Assembly (NCBI GenBank): GCA_051003795.1
Contig: JBPCKZ010000084.1
Coordinates: 1-16,804, forward strand
Length of the DNA stretch: 16,804 bases
Source of the DNA: JALYXS01 sp051003795
GTDB taxonomy: Bacteria > Acidobacteriota > Terriglobia > Bryobacterales > Bryobacteraceae
Reading direction: 5' to 3'
Shown: positions 7,357 through 15,992 of the stretch, piece by piece
Layout: each line of letters opens with the position of its first letter
How positions within the stretch are numbered: position 1 is the first letter of the stretch
Made by a program: the position numbers and the translations under genes
The notes under the pieces: model-generated
Databases searched by the model: none
Told to the model about the DNA's origin: nothing
The model's input: only the letters and a program-made list of their open reading frames with translations

Positions 7357-9474
7357 CTAACGATCCACCGAAATGAACGGCGCGATAACCGTATTCGAAC
7401 TCATTCCATTGACGGCGATCTGCAGGCGTTGATTTCCGCCCGGCACCGTCGTCGGCACGCGGAAAGCAACCTGATACAGGCCGATAAAATTCGGAGCGGC
7501 AATCGAATAGATCACGTTCGCCGGGTCGACGGTTTGGCCGCTGATCGTAATAGTTACGGGTTTGGTGTCGGATTCCGGCGGAAACTGCACGAGCTGACCG
7601 GTTGTCGAGGCCGGGGTCGTCTGGCCCAAACCTGTCGCGTAAATGATCACGATATCATTGGCGTGAGCTCGATTGTCCGCGGTCAGCAGCGAGAAATCCT
7701 GTTTGACCAAAATGCCGAAGCCGCTTGCCGCATCGACGAAGATTCCAGGCGCGGTTGGGGCAACCGTAAGAGTGTACGGCGCGCTGGCAGTGCCGGCCGC
7801 TGTAACAATGAGCGGTTGGGCGCCCACCGCCGTTTCGAAAGGCACCTGCGCGTTGATCTGCCCGGGAGAAACGTAAATCAGCGGGGCGGGCTTTCCTCCA
7901 ATCGTCGCCTGAACGCCATTGAACGAAGTTGGCACATTCTGGCCTTGAAAAGCCCCGAGGCCGCTCGCGTTGCTGGCTAGATTGCTCCCGTAAATCGTGA
8001 TCAAATCGCCGGGCGCCGCCGTTGTAAGGGCTTTGTCATTGACGGCGCTAATCACCCCGTTGACGTCGATCTTCGGAGGCCCCGCCGCCGCGGCCGCGAT
8101 CTGCGAGCGAACGGCGCCGCCGGGATTCACCGTGGTGTGCAGATTGACATACTGATTCTGCGGCGTGCTCAACATGGAATTGACGGTCGCCAGGCCCGCC
8201 GTATCCGAAACCAGCGCCAGGCGCGAGATGTTTCCAAAGCCGATTGCGCTCATCACGCTGTTGGTGGCGCTTAAATCGGTCGGCACATGAATCATGCCGG
8301 CCACGCCCGCGGCCCCGTCGTGAATATGCAATCCGGTAAATGTGGTCGCGCCGGGGAAGCGGTAGTTAACGTCAAAATTCACGCCCGCCGCGATGGCCGT
8401 GCCGTCGTCGCCCCGAAGCGTGTTCACCACGATGCGCGAGGACGCGCTGGCCGCAAGCCCTGTGATTGGCGGCGTTTCATTCGAGGGCAGCATGGTCACC
8501 TTATACACAACGTCGTCCACGCGGCGTAGTTGCGCGCGGATCGCGCCGCCCGGGTGTTCCGGCGTATGCGCGTTTATGTAGAACCCGTTTGGATCGGTGA
8601 AGAGGTCCCGGATCGCCGCCTGCTCGGCGGCCACGCTGGGGTCGAACGCACTCACCACGAACTCGCGCGTAAGGGTGCCCGAACCGCTTGGATCGGAAGC
8701 CACGGAATTCGCGGCGCTGATCCCGCTATCCAGCACCACCGGGGCGGCAACACCTGCCGGACCCCGATGAATATGAAAACCGATGAACGTTTGCGCGCCG
8801 GGGAACGAGTACTTCATTTCATAGACCACGCGCGCCGCCGTGGTTTCGGGCGTATCGCCCTGCGTGGCGCTAATAGTGACCGAGACGACGGCCGAGGCGT
8901 TCAGGTCCGTGATTGGCGGAACCTCCTGCTGCGGCGTCATCAGGCCCATGAGGCGGATCGTGGTGGGCCGCGATAATTGCGCGCGGATCGCCCCGCCCGG
9001 GTGCGCCTGCGTATCGAGATTGATATAGAACTGGCTGGGATCGGTAAACATCCCATTGAGCGCATCCAAGCCCACCGTAGTTGGCAACACCTGCGCCGCT
9101 CGCGTGATTTGCCCGTTGCCCGTGGCGTCGGTAACCGGATTTGCGGCCGAGATGTCGGTGTTAATCACAAGCGTACCCGCTAAGCCCGCCGCGCCTTTAT
9201 TGATGTGCAACCCGGTGAAGGTAATCGGCCCTCCCAGATACTTGTAATCGACCACAAAATCGACGGTTCCCGAAGTAATCTTGCCGGAACTGTCGCGCAC
9301 CACATGCGCGACCACCGTACCGAGAGCCGCGCCGGGAAAGTCGGTGGCGGCAATGGGCGGCGTCTCGTTGAGCGGAGTCATCAGGCCTTGGAAGGAAGCG
9401 ATGTCGGCGGTTTGCGCACCGAGCGTCGCGCGAAATAGAGTGGCAAATAGTACCGACAGTTTCAGTTTGTTCAT
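7357..9474 (-). CDS. Secreted protein with three CHRD domains and a Solibacter-type C-terminal domain
   Basis: A 705-residue exported protein from the ATG at 9474. A signal peptide (1-20, ending LGA-QT) is followed by three tandem CHRD (chordin-like) beta domains at about 28-170, 177-318 and 323-460. Each repeats an ETPPI/EVPPI opening, a GLHIHxGxAG centre and an HPGGAIRAQL-type close. The first domain has HIN where the others have HIH. The C-terminal domain (about 468-705) contains APGDLITIYGSNLA, YVSPGQINAQVP and IIYATGLGQTTP. These are hallmarks of the TIGR03437-type domain that is very abundant in Solibacter secreted proteins. An earlier in-frame ATG at 9504 would add ten residues before the signal peptide and is less likely. 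The function is unknown; extracellular binding or adhesion is plausible. It lies 29 bases before hpnJ on the same strand, but nothing ties it to hopanoids. Confidence 0.92.
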   Translation of the reverse strand: MNKLKLSVLFATLFRATLGAQTADIASFQGLMTPLNETPPIAATDFPGAALGTVVAHVVRDSSGKITSGTVDFVVDYKYLGGPITFTGLHINKGAAGLAGTLVINTDISAANPVTDATGNGQITRAAQVLPTTVGLDALNGMFTDPSQFYINLDTQAHPGGAIRAQLSRPTTIRLMGLMTPQQEVPPITDLNASAVVSVTISATQGDTPETTAARVVYEMKYSFPGAQTFIGFHIHRGPAGVAAPVVLDSGISAANSVASDPSGSGTLTREFVVSAFDPSVAAEQAAIRDLFTDPNGFYINAHTPEHPGGAIRAQLRRVDDVVYKVTMLPSNETPPITGLAASASSRIVVNTLRGDDGTAIAAGVNFDVNYRFPGATTFTGLHIHDGAAGVAGMIHVPTDLSATNSVMSAIGFGNISRLALVSDTAGLATVNSMLSTPQNQYVNLHTTVNPGGAVRSQIAAAAAGPPKIDVNGVISAVNDKALTTAAPGDLITIYGSNLASNASGLGAFQGQNVPTSFNGVQATIGGKPAPLIYVSPGQINAQVPFETAVGAQPLIVTAAGTASAPYTLTVAPTAPGIFVDAASGFGILVKQDFSLLTADNRAHANDIVIIYATGLGQTTPASTTGQLVQFPPESDTKPVTITISGQTVDPANVIYSIAAPNFIGLYQVAFRVPTTVPGGNQRLQIAVNGMSSNTVIAPFISVDR
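8531..8556 (-). repeat. Near-identical repeat in CHRD domain 2 (copy 1)
   Basis: This 26-base segment encodes the HPGGAIRAQ part of the second CHRD domain. It matches 25 of 26 bases with 8978-9003, 447 bases (149 codons) away. It reflects tandem duplication of the domain within the gene. Confidence 0.7.
8978..9003 (-). repeat. Near-identical repeat in CHRD domain 1 (copy 2)
   Basis: Partner of 8531-8556, differing at one base, encoding the same end of the first CHRD domain. The third domain has diverged here (NPGGAVRSQ at about 8098-8127), so domains 1 and 2 look the most recently duplicated or gene-converted. Confidence 0.7.
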
Positions 9475-9527
9475 ATTTTGATTTACGGACTCAGGATACC
9501 CCATGCCGCGTTAGGATAGATGACTGC
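9475..9527. promoter_or_regulatory. Divergent promoter region between CHRD gene and ABC operon
   Basis: Only 53 bases separate two divergently read genes, so both promoters should lie here or run into the coding ends. No strong -10/-35 pair is visible. AGGATA occurs twice on the plus strand (9493-9498 and 9513-9518), 20 bases apart, about two helical turns. The second copy may act as a distant Shine-Dalgarno for the ABC gene (11 bases before its ATG). An operator is possible but unproven. Confidence 0.35.
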
Positions 9528-10286
9528 ATGACGGAACTCCCGCCCGCTATCGCGGTCCGCGACTTGCGGAAGCTGTACGACGGCAAAGCGGCCGTTGACG
9601 GGCTCACCCTTACGGTTCCGCGCGGCTGCTTTTTCGGCTTTCTGGGACCGAACGGCGCGGGGAAATCGACCACCATCCGCATGCTCACCGGGTTGATTAC
9701 GCCGAACTCGGGATCGATCGAGCTGCTGGGCTTCCCGATGCCGGAACAAGAGATGGAGATCAAGAAGCGCATCGGCCTGGTTCCGGATGAGTCGCTGCTC
9801 TTCGACCGTCTGACCGGCGGCGAATTCCTGGAATTCGTGGGGCGCATGTACGGCCTTGCCCGCCCGCTCGCGATTCATCGCGCCCAGGAACTGCTCGAAT
9901 TATTCGAACTCGCCAATGAACGGCGCAAACTGATTGCGGAGTATTCGAAGGGCATGCGCAAGCGGGTGGCGATGGCGGCGTCGCTGATTCACCGGCCCGA
10001 ATTGTTTCTGATGGATGAGCCGTTCGAAGGCGTGGATGCCGTGGGGGCGCGTCTGATGAAAGATATTCTGCTCGATCAAGTGCGCCACGGCGCAACCATT
10101 TTTCTGACCTCGCATGTGTTGGAGGTTGTGGAGCGGCTTTGCGATCACGTGGCGATTATCAATCGCGGGAAGATCGTGACGGAAGGCGCGATGAAAGACC
10201 TGCGCGAAGGCGCTGAAACGCTGGAGGATGTTTTCGTGCGAGTGGTGGGGGCTGAAAGGGAGCACGGGAAGCTCGAATGGCTATAA
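9528..10286 (+). CDS. ABC transporter ATP-binding protein (ABC-2 exporter type)
   Basis: A 252-residue ATPase that powers the permease encoded next to it, acting on the cytoplasmic face of the inner membrane. The Walker A GPNGAGKST is at 40-48, the signature loop YSKGM at 139-143, Walker B LFLMDEP at 159-165 (Glu164 catalytic) and the H-loop His at 196. The Q-loop position reads LVPDES rather than a glutamine, as often seen in ABC-2 exporter ATPases. All catalytic motifs are intact. The length is normal for the family. The gene starts the operon: the permease follows within about 55 bases and a secreted peptidase comes third. The substrate cannot be read from the sequence. Confidence 0.93.
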   Translation: MTELPPAIAVRDLRKLYDGKAAVDGLTLTVPRGCFFGFLGPNGAGKSTTIRMLTGLITPNSGSIELLGFPMPEQEMEIKKRIGLVPDESLLFDRLTGGEFLEFVGRMYGLARPLAIHRAQELLELFELANERRKLIAEYSKGMRKRVAMAASLIHRPELFLMDEPFEGVDAVGARLMKDILLDQVRHGATIFLTSHVLEVVERLCDHVAIINRGKIVTEGAMKDLREGAETLEDVFVRVVGAEREHGKLEWL

Positions 10287-10340
10287 ACATTTATTGTGGC
10301 GCGCCGGCCGGACCGTCCACATGAAATCGCGCGCTCCCAA

Positions 10341-11960
10341 ATGATTTCCGCCATCCTTCGCGCGCAACTGCTCAGCATGCGCAGCTTCCGGCTGCGCTCG
10401 CGCACGGGCGGTTCCATCTTCAGCGCGCTGACCGGACTTATCTTCTACGGCTTTTGGGCGGTTCTAGCATTCGGAGCCGAAGCGTTTTTCGCGAACCCGG
10501 ACAATCGCGAATTGTTTCCGCTCGTCTTGTCGACCGGTCTGGCGATTGTCCTGTTGTACTGGCAACTCGCGCCGATCGCGACCGCCAGCATGGGTTCGTC
10601 GCTCGATTTGCGCAAGCTGCTGGTGTATCCGGTCCCGCACGAGAAATTGTTCTTCGTCGAAGTGTTGCTGCGCTTCACCACCTGCGCGGAGATGTTAATC
10701 GTTCTCGCCGGAGTATTCATCGGGCTGCTCCGCAATCCCGCGTACGGCGGAGCGGCCGCCCTGCCGCGCCTGGTCTTTCCGATGCTCCTGTTCATCGCGT
10801 TCAACGTGCTTCTGTCGGCCGGTTCGCGCAATCTTCTGGAACGCCTGTTGCTTCACAAACGGCTGCGGGAATTCGTCGTGCTTTTGATGGTTTTGGCTGG
10901 AGCCGTGCCGCAACTTCTGTTGGTCTCCGGTATTCGCCGCAATACGGTTGAGCGTTTCCTGCCGGTGTCCGCGATCTGGCCCTGGGCCGCGTTGAGCAGC
11001 GTGTTACTGAACACAGCCTTCACGCTGCCCGTTGCCATTCTCTCGATCTGCGTCGTCGCGGCGTACGCTTTCAGCCGGTGGCAATTTCAAAAAAGCTTGC
11101 GCGCGGACCATCATGTCGGTTCCGCCGCTCGTCCAGCGGAAATGGTCGATGGCCGTCCCTCGTGGATCGAGCGGCTTTACCGGCTGCCTTCCGCGCTGTT
11201 GCCCGATCCCCTCGCGGCCATGGTCGAAAAAGAGATTCGCTCGTTGAGCCGCACGCCGCGTTTCCGTCTGGTCTTTATCATGGGCTTTTCATTTGGACTG
11301 CTCGTGTGGCTTCCGACGACGCTCCGGCACCGGGCTTCGACACCCGGCTTCATGAGCGAAAATTTTCTGACGGTGGTCAGCATATACGCGCTCATCCTTC
11401 TCGGCCAGGTTTCCTATTGGAACGCGTTCGGCTTCGACCGGTCGGCCGCGCAGGTTTATTTCTCGCTGCCGGTCCCTTTCTCGAAAGCGCTGGCCGGCAA
11501 GAACATTGCGGCGGCGGTATTCATCTGCATCGAAGTATTTTTCGTGGTTCTCGTTACGCTCATCTTCCGCATTCACCTGGTTCCAATAAAAATCGTGGAA
11601 GCAATGGCCGTTTCCTTGACTGCCGGCCTCTATCTGCTCTCGGTCGGCAATCTCAGCTCGGTGCATTTTCCGCGGCCCATGACTCCCGAGAAGGTCACGC
11701 AGGGAGGCGCGGCGCGGAGCTTGAACGCTCTGGTATTTCTTTTCTTTCCCCTGGCATTGGCGCCGATCGGGTTGGCTTACTGGGCGCGCTACGTGTTTGA
11801 CAGCCAATCCATCTTTTTCCTGCTGCTCGCGCTGGCCGCTTTGGTCGGCGGCGTAATTTATTGGATCTCGATGGAATCCGCAGTGACTCACGCGCAGCGG
11901 AATCGCGAGAAGATCCTGACGGAGTTATCCCGCGGCGATGGTCCGCTGATCTCGGAGTAG
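10341..11960 (+). CDS. ABC-2-type permease, about twelve membrane helices
   Basis: A 539-residue integral membrane protein from the ATG at 10341; an in-frame GTG at 10296 would add 15 Arg/Pro-rich residues. Neither start has a good ribosome site. About twelve hydrophobic segments are visible in two sets of six, separated by a hydrophilic stretch around residues 260-310. The first set includes LTGLIFYGFWAVLAFGAEAF and LVLSTGLAIVLLYW. The second includes FIMGFSFGLLVWLP and ends with FFLLLALAALVGGVIYWIS. I see no ATPase motif, so it depends on the preceding gene. It resembles uncharacterised ABC-2 permeases of Acidobacteria in layout, with export the likely direction. The downstream peptidase begins 11 bases after its stop, which suggests co-expression. 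Confidence 0.85.
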   Translation: MISAILRAQLLSMRSFRLRSRTGGSIFSALTGLIFYGFWAVLAFGAEAFFANPDNRELFPLVLSTGLAIVLLYWQLAPIATASMGSSLDLRKLLVYPVPHEKLFFVEVLLRFTTCAEMLIVLAGVFIGLLRNPAYGGAAALPRLVFPMLLFIAFNVLLSAGSRNLLERLLLHKRLREFVVLLMVLAGAVPQLLLVSGIRRNTVERFLPVSAIWPWAALSSVLLNTAFTLPVAILSICVVAAYAFSRWQFQKSLRADHHVGSAARPAEMVDGRPSWIERLYRLPSALLPDPLAAMVEKEIRSLSRTPRFRLVFIMGFSFGLLVWLPTTLRHRASTPGFMSENFLTVVSIYALILLGQVSYWNAFGFDRSAAQVYFSLPVPFSKALAGKNIAAAVFICIEVFFVVLVTLIFRIHLVPIKIVEAMAVSLTAGLYLLSVGNLSSVHFPRPMTPEKVTQGGAARSLNALVFLFFPLALAPIGLAYWARYVFDSQSIFFLLLALAALVGGVIYWISMESAVTHAQRNREKILTELSRGDGPLISE

Positions 11961-11971
11961 TATCTAATTAC

Positions 11972-13939
11972 ATGCGGCTCGCTCTCGTGTCACTCGCCAT
12001 TTCTCTTCCGGCAGCCGGATTTGGTCAGGGCAAAATCGATCGAATCCTCAACGCCATTTCGTCCGTAACGGAATACCGCAAGGCGGCGATCTCGCCCGAC
12101 GGCAAGCGGCTGGCCTACGTGCAGGCCTTGAAGAACAGGGACACCGCGGAATCGCGAAATAAGGCGATTTATGTTTTGGACTTGGCGCAACAGGGGAAAG
12201 CGGCACAGCGAATCACGGCCGGGGACGCCAAGACTCCCGCCGACGAACGCGGCGCCGCGTGGTCGCCGGACAGCTCGCGGTTGGCGTTTCTTTCGGATCG
12301 GATGAAGAGCGGCCAATTGCAACTTTACGTCACCGGTTTGAAGGGCGGAGCGAAGAAGCTCACGTCGCTGACCGGTTATCTCGCGGACCCGCGCTGGTCG
12401 CCGGATGGCAAGCGGATCGCAATTCTGTTCACCGAAAACGCTCCGCGCGCCGCCGGTCCGCTCGAACCCGCCACCAAGGACAAAGGCGTGGTGGAAGATA
12501 AATTTTTCGAGCAGCATCTCGCCATCGTGGACGCCGCAACGGGCCACGCGCGCAGCCTTTCTCCGGCCGATACTTATGTCTACGAATACGATTGGTCTCC
12601 CGACAGCCGCGGCATCGTCTATACCGCCTCAAAGGGAAATGGAGACAACAACTGGTGGATCGCTCAGTTGTATTCGATCGATGCCTCTAACGGAAATGTG
12701 AGGCATCTGGCGAAACCGGAAACGCAGATCGCCATCCCGCGATGGTCGCCCGATGGGGCAACGATCGCGTTCATCGGCGGCCTGATGAGCGATGAAGGAT
12801 CGACAGGCGGCGACGTGTTTACAATCCCGGCCGCTGGCGGCACGCCGCGCGATATCACGCCCGGGCGCAAGACATCTCCAAGCTGGTTGAAGTGGACTGG
12901 CGCGAACCGCATCGCGATGACGGAAACGGTCGATGGCGGCACGGCCATTACGCAGCTCGATACGGCTGACGGCCAAACGGAGACGCTCTGGAAAGGGGAC
13001 GAAACCATTCGCGCCGGCGATGAAGCGATTTCTCTTGCGAACGATGGTAGAACGTCGGCGCTGATCCGCAGCTCCTGGGAACGCGCGCCGGAAGTTTGGG
13101 CCGGGCGCATTGGCGATTGGCGGCCGAAGACGGAAGCGAACGCCAAGCTCAAGGCCAGTTGGGGAAAACAGGAGAAAATTCATTGGCAAAGCGGCGGCGT
13201 CGACGTGGAGGGCTGGCTGATCTTTCCGGAAATTTTCGATGCGGCCAAAAAATATCCGATGATCGTGTCCGTGCACGGCGGGCCGGCCGCCGCGAAGAAG
13301 CCCTCGTGGCCCACGACGTTCGATCCGATGCTGCTCTCGGCGGAAGGTTACTTCGTGCTTGCGCCGAATCCGCGCGGTAGTTATGGAGATGGGGAAGCGT
13401 TCACGCGCGCGAACGTGAAGGATTTCGGATACGGAGACCTGAAAGACATTTTGGCGGGAGTCGATGAAGCGATCCGCACGCGGCCGGTGGACGCGAAGCG
13501 CGTCGGCATCACCGGCTGGAGCTATGGCGGCTATATGACTATGTGGGCCGTTACCCAGACGCAGCGTTTTCGCGCCGCGGTCGCGGGAGCCGGAATTTCC
13601 AATTGGCAGAGCTACTACGGCGAGAATCTGATCGACCAGTGGATGATTCCCTATTTCGGCGCGGCCGTTTATGACGATCCGGCCGTGTACGCGAAGAGTT
13701 CTCCCATCACATTCATCAAGAACGTGAAGACGCCGACCCTGATCGTGGTGGGCGATAGCGACGCCGAATGCCCCGCTCCGCAATCCTACGAATTCTGGCA
13801 TGCGCTGAAAACCGAGGGAGTCAAGACGCAGTTCGTGATTTACCCCAATGAAGGTCACCGGTTTCACGCGCCCGAGGACATCCACGATGTGATGCGGCGG
13901 ATGATCGCGTGGTTCGACGAGAACATGCCGCCGGGGTAA
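11972..13939 (+). CDS. Secreted S9-family (prolyl oligopeptidase-like) peptidase
   Basis: A 655-residue serine peptidase with a signal peptide (MRLALVSLAISLPAAGFG-Q). The N-terminal half is a beta-propeller of PD40 blades: SPDGKRLAYV (41-50), WSPDSSRLAF (97-106), RWSPDGKRIA (141-150), DWSPDSRGIVY (near 208) and RWSPDGATIAF (near 257). The C-terminal alpha/beta-hydrolase domain (about 430-655) has the nucleophile motif GWSYGGY with S517, the likely acid D597 in GDSDAECP, and H629 in NEGHRFH. The triad is therefore complete. Propeller-gated S9 enzymes cleave short peptides, so a periplasmic peptidase is expected. The ATG at 11972 is chosen because it gives the signal peptide; an earlier in-frame start at 11861 lies inside the permease gene. 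It is the last gene of the ABC operon and may process or recycle an exported peptide, which is inference. Confidence 0.93.
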   Translation: MRLALVSLAISLPAAGFGQGKIDRILNAISSVTEYRKAAISPDGKRLAYVQALKNRDTAESRNKAIYVLDLAQQGKAAQRITAGDAKTPADERGAAWSPDSSRLAFLSDRMKSGQLQLYVTGLKGGAKKLTSLTGYLADPRWSPDGKRIAILFTENAPRAAGPLEPATKDKGVVEDKFFEQHLAIVDAATGHARSLSPADTYVYEYDWSPDSRGIVYTASKGNGDNNWWIAQLYSIDASNGNVRHLAKPETQIAIPRWSPDGATIAFIGGLMSDEGSTGGDVFTIPAAGGTPRDITPGRKTSPSWLKWTGANRIAMTETVDGGTAITQLDTADGQTETLWKGDETIRAGDEAISLANDGRTSALIRSSWERAPEVWAGRIGDWRPKTEANAKLKASWGKQEKIHWQSGGVDVEGWLIFPEIFDAAKKYPMIVSVHGGPAAAKKPSWPTTFDPMLLSAEGYFVLAPNPRGSYGDGEAFTRANVKDFGYGDLKDILAGVDEAIRTRPVDAKRVGITGWSYGGYMTMWAVTQTQRFRAAVAGAGISNWQSYYGENLIDQWMIPYFGAAVYDDPAVYAKSSPITFIKNVKTPTLIVVGDSDAECPAPQSYEFWHALKTEGVKTQFVIYPNEGHRFHAPEDIHDVMRRMIAWFDENMPPG

Positions 13940-13942
13940 CGT

Positions 13943-14575
13943 TTAGAGCGATCGCGTATAGAACTGGGTGTTCGTTGGGGTTCGAGCCGGGTATCGGATC
14001 GTCAGCTCCAGCGTGACGAACTCCGGCCAGCCTGGCTCCGGATGCAAATTCCAGGAGATGAGTTGCCCCGGCACTCCCACGTCCACGCGCTCCTTGGGCG
14101 ACTTGATCGACGCCATGTCGTTGTAGAGCGTTCGCCCGGTGAGCGGATCGCGCAAGTTCAGAACCAGAAGCGCATTCGTGTGCACCCGGCAATAGATTCC
14201 CAGGGTCTTGCCGCGAACCATGCGAACCTTCGGGAGCGTGCGCGTGTACAGGCGGTTTGCGGCCGCATCCATCTTTGCGCCGGCGGCAATCCATCGGCGG
14301 AACGTCCGGATCAGAGCGGAAGAAAAAGGCCGTCCTCCGCGCGGCATGCGGTGCGCCTCGCCGCGGCGTCCGTCGATGAAGTGGATTAACAAACTCCGTT
14401 CGGGATCCCCCGGGACGATCACCTTCCCGAGATTTCCGCCCCGCATCAGATCCGCATAGGTACGCATGTCGAGGCCGCCCGAATCGCCGTGGCAGCCGTA
14501 GCAATGCATCGCGAGCACGGGCGCAATCCGCCGGCTGTAGCTCACGGGCGGCGGCGGTGGCGCAAGAAATGGCAT
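13943..14575 (-). CDS. Small PSCyt1-type haem protein
   Basis: A 210-residue protein with one c-type haem motif, CYGCH (C25, C28, H29), followed by PSCyt1-type features: LMRGGNLGKVIVPGDPERS, then a MPRGGRPF segment that may supply the distal Met, and a RRWIAAGA helix. It matches the PSCyt1 part of the large protein at the left end of the window. Residues about 110-210 are a beta-rich tail that I do not recognise. The gene lies 19 bases after the RND outer-membrane channel gene and ends 3 bases from the convergent peptidase gene. The start MPFLAPPPPPV is followed at once by the haem domain, with no signal peptide, although c-type haem is attached outside the cytoplasm. I found no better upstream start. 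Its link to efflux is unknown. Confidence 0.8.
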   Translation of the reverse strand: MPFLAPPPPPVSYSRRIAPVLAMHCYGCHGDSGGLDMRTYADLMRGGNLGKVIVPGDPERSLLIHFIDGRRGEAHRMPRGGRPFSSALIRTFRRWIAAGAKMDAAANRLYTRTLPKVRMVRGKTLGIYCRVHTNALLVLNLRDPLTGRTLYNDMASIKSPKERVDVGVPGQLISWNLHPEPGWPEFVTLELTIRYPARTPTNTQFYTRSL

Positions 14576-14594
14576 CGGGTGACCGCTGGCCGCG

Positions 14595-15992
14595 CTATTG
14601 CCAGCCGCCGCCCAAAGCGCGGTAGAGGTTGACTACGGCCGTGAGTTCGTCCCTCCGGAGGCGCGCCAAATCCAATTGGCCCTGGAACAGGTTGCGCTCG
14701 GCGTCCAGCACCTGCAGATAGCTATCGAGACCGCCGCGGTAGCGGACGGTGCTCAGGCGCTCGGTGTCTTCGAGCGCCTTGACCAGGAGCTCTTCCTGGG
14801 CGCGCTGCTCGGTGGTGCGGTTATAGGCCGTCAGCGCGTCGCTGACCTCGCGAAATGCCGTCGCGATGGACTTCTGGTAGAGGGCGAGTGCTTCCTGCCG
14901 TTGGGCCTCGCTGTAGCGGACGCCGTTACGAATGCGGCCGGCGTTAAAAATCGGTACCGTCGCCTGCGGAGAAATGCTGAAATTGCGCGCGGGGCCGATG
15001 AAGAGCCCCGTGAGCGCGCGGGATTGCACTCCGAGGAGTCCAGTCAGGGTGATTTCCGGGAAGTATTGCGCTTTCGCGGCCCCGATGTTGGCATTGGCCG
15101 CGACTAGCTGCTGTTCGGCTTCACGGATATCGGGACGGCGTTCGAGAAGTGCCGACGGAAGGCCGGCGGGTACCATGGCGGGAGCCGTAAAATCCGTGAG
15201 AGCTTTGCCGCGGGCAATGGACCCGGGGTTGCGGGCGGCGAGCAGGCTGAGAAGGTTTTCCGACTGCTCGATCTGGCGATGGTCCGCCGCGATTTGGGAT
15301 GTGGCGGTGTAAAGGAACCCTTCGGCTTGGCGGACATCGAGCGAAGTCGCAACGCCTCCCTGGCGGCGGATGGTGGTGAGGTTCAGGCTTCTTTCCGCAA
15401 CCTCGCGGGTCTTGAGCGCGATTTCGAGTTCCAGGTCGGCTTCGCGAAGAGAAAAATAGTTGCTTGTGACATCTCCGACGAGGGTGGTAAGCACTGCGCG
15501 CCGGCCTTCCTCCGTAGCCAAATATTGCGCGCGGGCGGCTTCCGTGAGGCGGCGGAGGCGGCCCCAAACGTCAAGTTCCCAATTGAGATTGAATCCCGCG
15601 TTGGTATAGCTGACGTCGAGGTTCGTGCCGCGTGGGATAAAGATAATCGAGCCGACCGACGAGCCTTTCTGGGCGGTGAAGCTGCCGAGTCCCGAAACCG
15701 TGGGGAAAAGGTTCGACCGGGCGATAGCGAACTGAGCGCGAGCTTCGAGGATGCGCGCGGCCGCGATCCGGAGATCGTAATTATCTCGCAGAGCGGCGTT
15801 GACGAGATCGGTTAATGGTGCGTCGTTGAACAGTGCCGGCCACTTGGTGTCCGCTAGGGAGCCGGCGGGCGAAGAAGCGGTGTCGGGAGCGCCCCTGAAC
15901 TGCGCGGGAGCCTGGATCGCCGGGCGACGGTAATTGGGGCCTACGGCGCAGCCGGTGAGCAGAAGCACGCAGACGAAAAGTAAGAGACGCAT
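14595..15992 (-). CDS. RND efflux outer-membrane channel lipoprotein (NodT/OprM type)
   Basis: A 465-residue TolC-like outer-membrane factor. The signal peptide ends in lipobox LLTGC, with acylated Cys at 15, followed by the family-typical AVGPNYRRP. Two outer-membrane efflux repeats follow: the first includes LNWELDVWGRLRR (near 135), the second LLERRPDIREAEQQL (near 285) and NAGRIRNGVRYSEAQ (near 355). The protein ends with LDAERNLFQGQLDLARLRRDEL and an ALGGGW tail, all standard for the NodT family. Length is normal. Its ATG shares one base with the stop of the RND pump gene (TGATG), so the two are translationally coupled. It forms the outer channel of a tripartite pump for drugs, solvents or other small molecules; the substrate is not readable here. 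Confidence 0.95.
   Translation of the reverse strand: MRLLLFVCVLLLTGCAVGPNYRRPAIQAPAQFRGAPDTASSPAGSLADTKWPALFNDAPLTDLVNAALRDNYDLRIAAARILEARAQFAIARSNLFPTVSGLGSFTAQKGSSVGSIIFIPRGTNLDVSYTNAGFNLNWELDVWGRLRRLTEAARAQYLATEEGRRAVLTTLVGDVTSNYFSLREADLELEIALKTREVAERSLNLTTIRRQGGVATSLDVRQAEGFLYTATSQIAADHRQIEQSENLLSLLAARNPGSIARGKALTDFTAPAMVPAGLPSALLERRPDIREAEQQLVAANANIGAAKAQYFPEITLTGLLGVQSRALTGLFIGPARNFSISPQATVPIFNAGRIRNGVRYSEAQRQEALALYQKSIATAFREVSDALTAYNRTTEQRAQEELLVKALEDTERLSTVRYRGGLDSYLQVLDAERNLFQGQLDLARLRRDELTAVVNLYRALGGGWQ

Noticed and set aside
12629..13885. A 418-codon minus-strand open frame opposite the S9 peptidase
   Set aside because: Long, but antisense to an intact catalytic domain, with no recognisable motif or ribosome site. 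Treated as a GC-driven shadow frame.
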